Assembly (NCBI GenBank): GCA_963978905.1
Contig: OZ022258.1
Span: forward strand, 33,045,282 to 33,109,281
Length of the DNA: 64,000 nt
Origin: Trichostrongylus colubriformis
Taxonomy: Eukaryota > Nematoda > Chromadorea > Rhabditida > Trichostrongylidae
Direction of reading: 5' to 3'
Part shown: positions 56,935-64,000 of the stretch, piece by piece
Position numbering within the stretch: position 1 is the stretch's first letter
Layout: each line of letters starts with the position of its first letter
Notes under the pieces: generated by a model
What the model was told of the DNA's origin: nothing
Seen by the model: the letters and a program-made list of their open reading frames with translations, nothing else
Databases searched by the model: none
Translations under genes and position numbers: made by a program

Positions 56935-57650
56935 CTAATGTTCCCCTTCCTTCTTCTTCTTTGGACCTCGAGAAGAAAATGAAGTATCACCGTGAAGGGC
57001 ATATATCTTTCGATGCTGTTTCGCTGATGATCGATCTGAAATATGCTTACGGGAGATATGTCGACTGGACGGTTTTAATTTGTAACCCAAGAAGCATCGC
57101 AAAGCACACCACGATAGAAAACCAGCGCGTTCACCGCTCATAATCGGAGACGCCGCAGAAGCTTTGAGAAGAGATCGGAGAACAGTCATTTCAGAGAAAA
57201 TCGGGAAAAACAGGACCCCTCTTGTACGTCGCGTTTGAGAAAGCCAATCTCCTGGAGAGGGATGGAATCCAAGGAGGCATTGCCACCACAGTGGTGAAGA
57301 AATTCGATCGTCTCGTGGAGATGCTAGAGGAATGGAAGATGACGAAGGCATGGGTTATCGTATGGCATTTGTTGCCATACGATAACCCATGCCTTCGTCA
57401 ATGCGAATTTCGCAGAGGATACCTTCGGAAGACTGTTTAAGGCGGCAAGGAGTCACTCGGAAGAGGAAGGCTTGATAGCCATGGCATGACCGCCAATAAC
57501 AGCGGAAAACCAAGGACAATGACTTAACCTCTCGGACACTCGGAAGAGCCTGGATGACACGCTTCTGGAGCTCGAGCGAGATAATAGTGTTTTGCACTAG
57601 GAAATGAAAGCGCACGTTATTACAGTAGCTATGTCGGCACCGCTTTGCCA
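56935..57650 (+). pseudogene. 3' internal remnant of the LTR element (function unknown)
   Basis: Open stretches in both strands with possible coding in the plus direction (SFDAVSLMIDLKYAYGRYVDW near 57005-57070 and a later GMTANNSGKPRT part). They resemble the region downstream of integrase in nematode Gypsy-type elements, but I cannot name a domain. A 28-bp-arm hairpin interrupts it at 57340-57400. Confidence 0.3.
57340..57400. repeat. Perfect hairpin, 28-bp arms, 5-nt loop
   Basis: 57340-57367 is exactly the reverse complement of 57373-57400, with loop TTTGT. It lies inside otherwise non-palindromic LTR-element sequence. Confidence 0.95.
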
Positions 57651-57682
57651 AAGCAGGTGTATGAAACGTTCAGAAATCGCGC

Positions 57683-58079
57683 TGTAAGAGCGAGTTCACA
57701 GCAAACGGAACAGCCGACATCGAGGGTGATGCCTTTCTGAGGGGAGAGCATATCAAATGAACTTAGGTGGGGCCACAAAAGGCGTAGGCTTTGACCACCG
57801 CTAGGAAGGAAGGAGTACTTTGTACCCTGAGAACCGTATAAAAGAGGCGCCCTCCCATAGAAAGACAGATATAGATTCACTCCTTGAGCTCCCCCTCTTC
57901 TGCCTGAGACCACCGACGCCAATGCCCTTCCTCCGAACGACTGACCCCTCATGAGCCGCCAAGTTGTTCTCACCTTCCTGCTTCTTGTTTTTTTTTGTTT
58001 GCTGTTCAGTTCACTAATGAATTTCTTCTTCATCCGTGTTTGTGTCTCCAGACTTTGTGAAGCAGCACTAAACTGTACA
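57683..58079 (+). repeat. 3' LTR (approximate)
   Basis: Partner of 51690-52125. GTATAAAAGAGGC near 57836 is a good TATA box, at the position where the 5' copy has GTGTGAAAAGGGC. It ends near TAAACTGTACA. The two copies differ by many substitutions and small indels, so the element is old. Confidence 0.65.
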
Positions 58080-61000
58080 ACTTCAAAATAACCTTTTTTG
58101 TAACCGTAAATATCGAATAATATCGAAATGCTAGTAAGTAGATTCCGAACCAAACAGAAACGGAATAGATAGGTGAGAGTCCTCAGAATCTACTTTTCTT
58201 GGAATTAGGTTAGCTTCTCTGGCAACTCCTGCAATCGACTTCCGCATAAAGTGCAACTAAACTCAGGGCACGATATGTCTTTAAATTACTTGTTCACCGA
58301 AGTCAGTCAGGCTCTCATTACAACGATATTTGAGAAACCGTAAAATTTTGGATGGGAATGTCTTACCCCACAGAACGAATATCCTCGGTTGCAGATATTA
58401 AATGGAGATTTACGTCGCGATACAACATTATACTTCATGGATCTCTTAGTGGTACTTACCAGGGAAGAGTTTTTACTTCCCATCTTTGACTAAATTTCAT
58501 CCCGAGAGGAGACTTTTATGAATATATGGAGCCTCGAATTATTACAAATATGAAAACTAAAACTGCAAATAGCATTCTAAAGCGAGTTAGGCAGAGTCAA
58601 CGTTTGTGTGCGATAATTCGATGGCGGGCCAGTGCCTCTTCAGAGGGGCTAACACTACACGAATATTAGCCGTTGTGGTTCAGTGGCAGTGCTTTCGCTC
58701 CACGAATGGGAAGGGGAAAGGGTTTCGCCCTAGATTAAGTTATTGCATTTTGTGTTTGGCTTCAACAAATGCATCGATTCCGATCTTTGACGCTTTTGAA
58801 TAAGCGTAACTGTATGTATCTTTTTATTCGAGACTGAATACTTTCGCTCATAAATTTTTCTACTTTCATTAAAAAGAATGATAGAAACCACTCCAACTGT
58901 CAGTAGCAACACTCCACATGCATCAACATCAGAAAATACCTGGAAAGATTTCTCTTTGTGCCTTGCATATGACAAGTCTTGAGTGAGTGAGTGAGGAGTA
59001 CTGGCTACCACTACTCATCGCATTCCAGCTTTTTTGGATTCCGGTGTCCGTAGGCCGTGAACCAGGTGTTATTTCTCGTGAAGAATGTGATATCCACGTT
59101 CAGAGGACCGAATTACACCCAGAGACGATCTTTTGGCCAATTCGATATTTTTACACTGACTTCGGCAATGTGAGATATCCATGGATCTGTCACCTCTTTC
59201 CCAATTAACAAACGAATACTCTGACTAGTGTAGAAAAAACCAAGATGGGCTAACTTCCATTTTTTTCGTCGAAAGTAGTGAAATTTGAGAGAAAGAATTC
59301 AGTCCTGGATAAAAAGATGCATACAGTTACGTCAAACGCTGATACACAAGCCTTCAATAATCGAAATTAATGCATCCATTGAAACTAAAACACAAAGTGC
59401 AAAAACTTCAGCGTCCGTGGGGAGCAAAGCGCTAGAACCCTACTTGTGGAGCGGAAGCACTGCCGCTAAGCCACACCGGCTGATACTTGTAGGTGAGTGT
59501 CTCTTGGCCAAATTTTCGTTTGGCAGCGTCGCACTGGTGGCGCCGTCAGTACGAGCCGTTGGGAATACCGCTCAAGACGCAATGGGCTGTTACCGTAAGG
59601 GACCCTTTAAGATCGTAAGTTGAAAGCTTCGGGAGTTTGCCTATGTTGTGGTTGCTTCCATATCGTTTCCAAATGGCCGATGCTCATTTCACAAGCTGCT
59701 GCAGTTTCATCATTCTCCTCGTTCAACTTTTATGACGCTCAAGCTATATCCAATTCCTGAAAAAAACTCGCTTTCGCCGCACCGCTTGGCGCGGGCGGCC
59801 GCGCGAAAATTCGACCAGTTGACACACACCCGATACTTGTTAAGGGTTAACCTCGCTAAAGAGACACTGCCTCGCCGATGAGTTATCGCACACAAATTTT
59901 GCCTCCTCCTAACTCGCTTCAGAACGCCATTTTGCCAATTTTGGCTCCCATATTTGTAACCAACATTCAAGACTCTACAGATCAGCCTTCCAAAGCTCCA
60001 TGGGAAGTTAATACCCTCCCCTGGTTAGATGTCATGATGGAATGTTGCCCGTACACCAAAAGTGGAATGCCCATCCTCCCTCAGAGGGGAGTCGAACACA
60101 AATAGCGACAATCAAAATCCAAAAACCGAAACCTGAATAGAATGTGACCATCGAATAAAGTTTTTGCTCATCCGTTTTCAACAAGGGTGTTGTGCGGCTG
60201 GCTACTTGCGCTTAATTGCCTTCAAATAGTAACGTAGCCCGCTGTGCCATCTTTTTCTTTCTATCTTTCTACTATTTGTGAGAAAGAAAATTGCTCGATA
60301 GCTAACGATTTTCATTTCAACCAGTCACATTCAGAAAGGATAACAAACTCAAAAAGAGTTCGTCATGGAATTCGAATAAAACTCGTCATGGAATTTTATT
60401 ATACATTCGATTTATTTTTTATGGTAAGATAGACTAGTGCAAAATTGAAGCAGTTTAAGTACTTTCAGATGTGCAGCGGCACTACTACATACTTCAGCGA
60501 TCTGCCATTTCAACGAACGCGTTTAAAGCATTAGTGGTGGATGTTGTAAATGGCGCAAGAGCCCACTGCGCTAATACACCCCCAGAAACTTGGTAATATG
60601 ATGTCTAGCATACCTGGGAATTGAGATACTGTAGGATGAATTCCAAACAGTGCTCGGAAGAAAGGTTTTTTAGGCGAAAAGCGAGAGCGCGTGCGAAAAC
60701 ATTGAAAAACTCTATCCTCTGTTGCCACTACGCCTCGAACCTATGGAAAGAAACGCATGAGATATGGGAAGAATTGGGAGGCTTCACCTTGGATATGAAC
60801 GCAACCGGGAAATGAATCACGAGAGCTACTGCTGGTGCCTATCATGTTTTGCAGAAAAGTTCATGAATGTCGCACTTTCAGCGAACAATGAGAGTAACCG
60901 CCAATGGTTCCGAGGTGATCCCCTTCCGAATAACAGTAATCGAATAGCTACGTAGTGGAGGACATCTGTAACGTCATGCAGTTGCGGATGTTTCCAAATT

Positions 61001-63325
61001 GAATTCTACAGACACATTCCAATCTTCAAGAAGGGTAAATTCGTAGGAGGTATTTGCTGCAGTTGGCTATTGATGATCAAAGACGAACGCAGCATGCCAC
61101 AAAAACCGCACATTTCAGCTGAAAAAAGTGCACTTTGGTTAACACATAGATAAAATTTTGCTGCAAAGATGGTGCCGGAGAGAATGCGAATATTTTGTGA
61201 AGGGCTATATGTGTGCAGAGTAATGCTAGGAATGTCGGCTTCACATCAAATTTCTTTCGAACAAAAACGAACTTGCACGTGAAATTTGGCGATATTCTGT
61301 TCGCATTGTTATACTCTTTGCCATGATCCATAATCACGATAGCGTGCAGTGTTTTCACGTTGTTTGCTTTCACAGTTGCTGCCGTAAAAGAGTCGAAAAT
61401 TGCGCGACCACGCGGTTTCATTGCCCCTTCTTCGCTATAATCCGATTGAAAGGTAATTTTCTTTCGGAGTTGTGTGAATTTCTGGAATCAATTCGTCAAG
61501 CTCTACAGATTAGCTCCACGCATTCCCGGTTTTCTTCAATTCGGTAGTCCGAACTTTTTCACATTAATAGACTGGAGGAAAATTCCTTCGAAATCTGATA
61601 AGCCAGCGATGAAGTTAATTCGAAGTCTTAGGCTAAGCTCACAGATGTGTAGGATCTTCATAGGATCTTTAATATTTCGTTCAAAACGAGCCATTTTTTC
61701 TTGATGTGGCCTGGTGTATGCACTGCCTGAAAATCATCATTCAGTCGAAGATTCAGATGGAGATTCATAAATGAAATGATGAAACATTCGAAAACCTGGA
61801 AAAACGTACACCATTCGAAAACCTGGAAAAACGTCATCGAACGATTTGCAAATTCCTTCGTGGTAGTCAATTTGTTATTTTCCTCATTTTTGGTCATTTC
61901 TTAAAGTTCAACATTTCAAACTTTTGTTGACCGCATGCTATTCACGTGCTTGACCAGGAGATAGGGGTCAGGAAAGATGACACAATCAATCGTGAGCGCT
62001 TTTCCACAGACGTACGCGTGAACGGCACGCGGCCGTCGCGAGTGTGAGAAACATGGAATAGCTCAGACCAGGCTGATTAACCGACCAACTTGGCTGAGTT
62101 CCCCACGGTGATCATGGGCCGAGCCTCCAGGGAGCTTCTCTATCAACAGAAGAGTGTTCTGATCCGCCAAGAAGCTACTCAGGACCAAACCAAGGTAGAG
62201 AGACCATCTAAAATGATGGGGACTTGGAAATCGCTACGGAACTGTGAGCAGAAGACTTTGAAAGAACTTCATCGAGGCTTGTCGGTAGATTTCGCAGGAA
62301 TTTTTCCTTGACTTTCTAAAATATGAAAATGCCTTATCATCGAATCGGAGAAAACCAGAAACAAATAACACCGTTTTGTAGAACTTTTCGAAAAGTATCA
62401 AATGGTAAGGAAAATTCAGGCCGGTTTTGCGCGTTAACAAGATAATTCGAATCTGAAAGCGCGTCAACAGGAATCAACTTACATGTTGTGCTCCTTAAAT
62501 AGAAGAAAGGTTGTTCTTTTTGGATGAATGTTCTCCTTCAAATGCCACAAGATTTCCGAACTATTAGGGGAATTTTGAAGTACTGCGAAAATAGCACTTT
62601 TTGGATGCCTTCACTCCACCAGTTCTTGTTGAGTCCCAGCAAAGGGAATCCTAAGTGTGAGTACTGCAAGGCGAGGAGGTAATGCATTGGATGAAACTTT
62701 TTGTTTCTCTTTTAGGAAGTGCAGAAATGAGAATGAGATGATCGAATTTTCATTTAATCAAATCGTTAACTAAAACGACAAGAAGGGATAATCGTCTATA
62801 CCAACAGGAGAATATTTGAAGGTAATGGCTTTCCTCACACAAATGTGGTCGACTACCTGAAGTAGCTCTGATCAGAAAAATCACAAAAAAATAGGTGTCG
62901 CGCAATCTCTGGATACAGCCATGCGCTAGCGCATTTTCTAGAAATTATCTTTCATTAATTTCAAGCAGTTGCAGGCTGAAGCCCTTACTCCTCCATCGTT
63001 CCATCGATCTAGTGCTAACTATGCCCCACTTTCCCCAACATCTGGACAGGTCCTTCAATAGTAATGTGCAACAGAAAGTATGGTGATTCGGAGTCGACTT
63101 TTTTGATTTCGCGCGATATAAATCCTTCGCCGTTGAGAGTGAAAATATTGGGTCATTCCGTAAGTAGTGTCGTTTTTTGAGGCGAAAATTTTTGCCATAA
63201 ACTCACAAGTTTTTGCAGCATGTCACATATCATTTGAAAGAGGTTTTCCTGCTCTACGAAATGACATGTTCAGTTCTCGAGTATGTTACAATGGCGCCGA
63301 CATTCAGGCTGGCGAAGAGGTAGGT
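58080..63325. other. Mostly unassigned region
   Basis: No confident gene. The minus-strand frame 61077-61421 begins with RAIFDSFTAATVKANNVKTLHAIVI and has coding-like composition but no known domain. A 27-bp direct tandem duplication (ATTCGAAAACCTGGAAAAACGT) starts at 61786 and 61813. At 58577-58600 AGCGAGTTAGGCAGAGTCAACG resembles AGCGAGCTAGGAAGGGCCAACG at 37638-37660, perhaps a short dispersed repeat. GGTCATTCCGTAAGTAGTGTCG near 63151 resembles a mariner-type terminus. Confidence 0.35.
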
Positions 63326-64000
63326 CCAGCAGACAAAAATTGGCCAAACCGGCAATCAAGTAACACACTATATTTTACTTGAGGAAAACTAACCAATCAT
63401 GTGTTCCGTACTTAGCCCCTACCTTTTCTGCAAGTTCCACTGGTCGGTTTCTTGAAAAGTCACGTCGCTCTTTTTCCACATTTAGTTTTTCCGCCACAAC
63501 TCGGTGATTTTAGACAATTTCTTCGAACCAAGGCAAGAAAATTTTCTCAACCAATCAGTTAATAGAAAGGTGAAATGTTAAGAGCAGGTGGTGGATAGAA
63601 ACAAGGAAATACCACTGACCGGATTCCTTAACTTTCTCAAGGAAAAAATAAATTGTGAAAAACGTCAACTGGACCCCTATCACATGGTATCAAAACTCAA
63701 TCTGAATCGCAGCCAAAACAAACAGAAAGATGTTTTCGATACAGCAGAAGAAGTTCTTCGAAGTGGTTTATGAAACAACTCTAAGCAAGAAATACTATTA
63801 TTCAAAATTTATTATGAATAAGCGTAGGTGCTTTCGAAAAAAGATTTTAGAAAAAGAGCGACAAGACTTCTTGATCAGCTAAATATTGGAGATTGTAGAA
63901 GAGGTCAGAACCAAGTACGCGACACATGACTGGTTGATTTTCTCAAAGTGAAATATAGTGTTGAAGTTGATTGCCGGTTTGGCCAATTTTTGTCGGCTGG
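63326..64000. mobile_element. Inverted-repeat element running off the window (47-bp arms)
   Basis: The left arm 63326-63372 and right arm 63954-64000 are inverted copies sharing GACAAAAATTGGCCAAACCG, GCAATCAA and ACACTATA, with a few mismatches. The right arm reaches the last base of the window, so its end is not seen. The interior is AT-rich with one short plus-strand frame (63588-63773) lacking a known domain. Probably a MITE or deleted transposon. Confidence 0.65.

Larger units (their letters stand above)
51690..58079 (+). mobile_element. Decayed LTR retrotransposon (Ty3/Gypsy-like)
   Basis: Two related direct-repeat blocks (about 51690-52125 and 57683-58079) flank gag-, protease- and integrase-like remnants in the expected order on the plus strand. 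RT, RNase H and most of integrase are deleted, and a PLE-like RT remnant occupies the 3' half. The gross span is about 6.4 kb. I could not find a clear short target-site duplication, so the outer limits are approximate. Confidence 0.65.

Overview
The window looks like nuclear DNA of a parasitic nematode, most likely a strongylid/hookworm-type genome. No operon-like blocks of long genes are present. There are long gene-poor AT-rich stretches, 2-3 unit TTAGGC-like pieces (the nematode telomere motif), two bandit/Hsmar1-like mariner derivatives, RTE-clade LINEs, a Penelope-like element (PLE) and a decayed Ty3/Gypsy-like LTR element. Species is an inference from element families, not something the sequence proves.

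Layout. 0-2.3 kb: an intact 391-codon minus-strand ORF with a C-terminal Cys/His cluster. 2.5-10.6 kb: three copies of a ~300-bp dispersed repeat, a 143-bp tandem array, a foldback MITE with a 9-bp target duplication, a near-perfect 41-bp-arm hairpin and a 223-bp inverted-repeat element. 10.6-16.6 kb: mostly unassigned. 16.6-19.2 kb: plus-strand RTE LINE fossil (LINE A) split by a mariner deletion derivative. 23.2-25.2 kb: a mariner containing a TTA-flanked MITE that itself contains another TTA-flanked MITE. 29.8-31.9 kb: PLE with a single open 482-codon RT + GIY-YIG frame between 301-bp inverted terminal repeats. 36.6-37.4 kb: weak candidate host exons. 37.7-38.6 kb: second mariner derivative with the same internal deletion. 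38.6-44.2 kb: minus-strand LINE B, cleanly split by a near full-length RTE LINE (LINE C) with a 13-bp target duplication. 47.1-48.2 kb: two abutting TA-flanked MITEs. 51.7-58.1 kb: decayed LTR retrotransposon containing the remains of a second PLE-like RT. 58-64 kb: mostly unassigned, ending in one arm of an inverted repeat that runs off the window.

How it fits together. Almost every recognisable coding segment is transposon-derived, and the nesting gives a relative chronology: LINEs A and B are older than the mariner derivative and LINE C inserted in or beside them; the mariner at 23.2 kb is older than its outer MITE, which is older than the inner MITE. The PLE frame is open and may be recent. 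I found no confident conserved host gene, rRNA, tRNA or spliced-leader gene.
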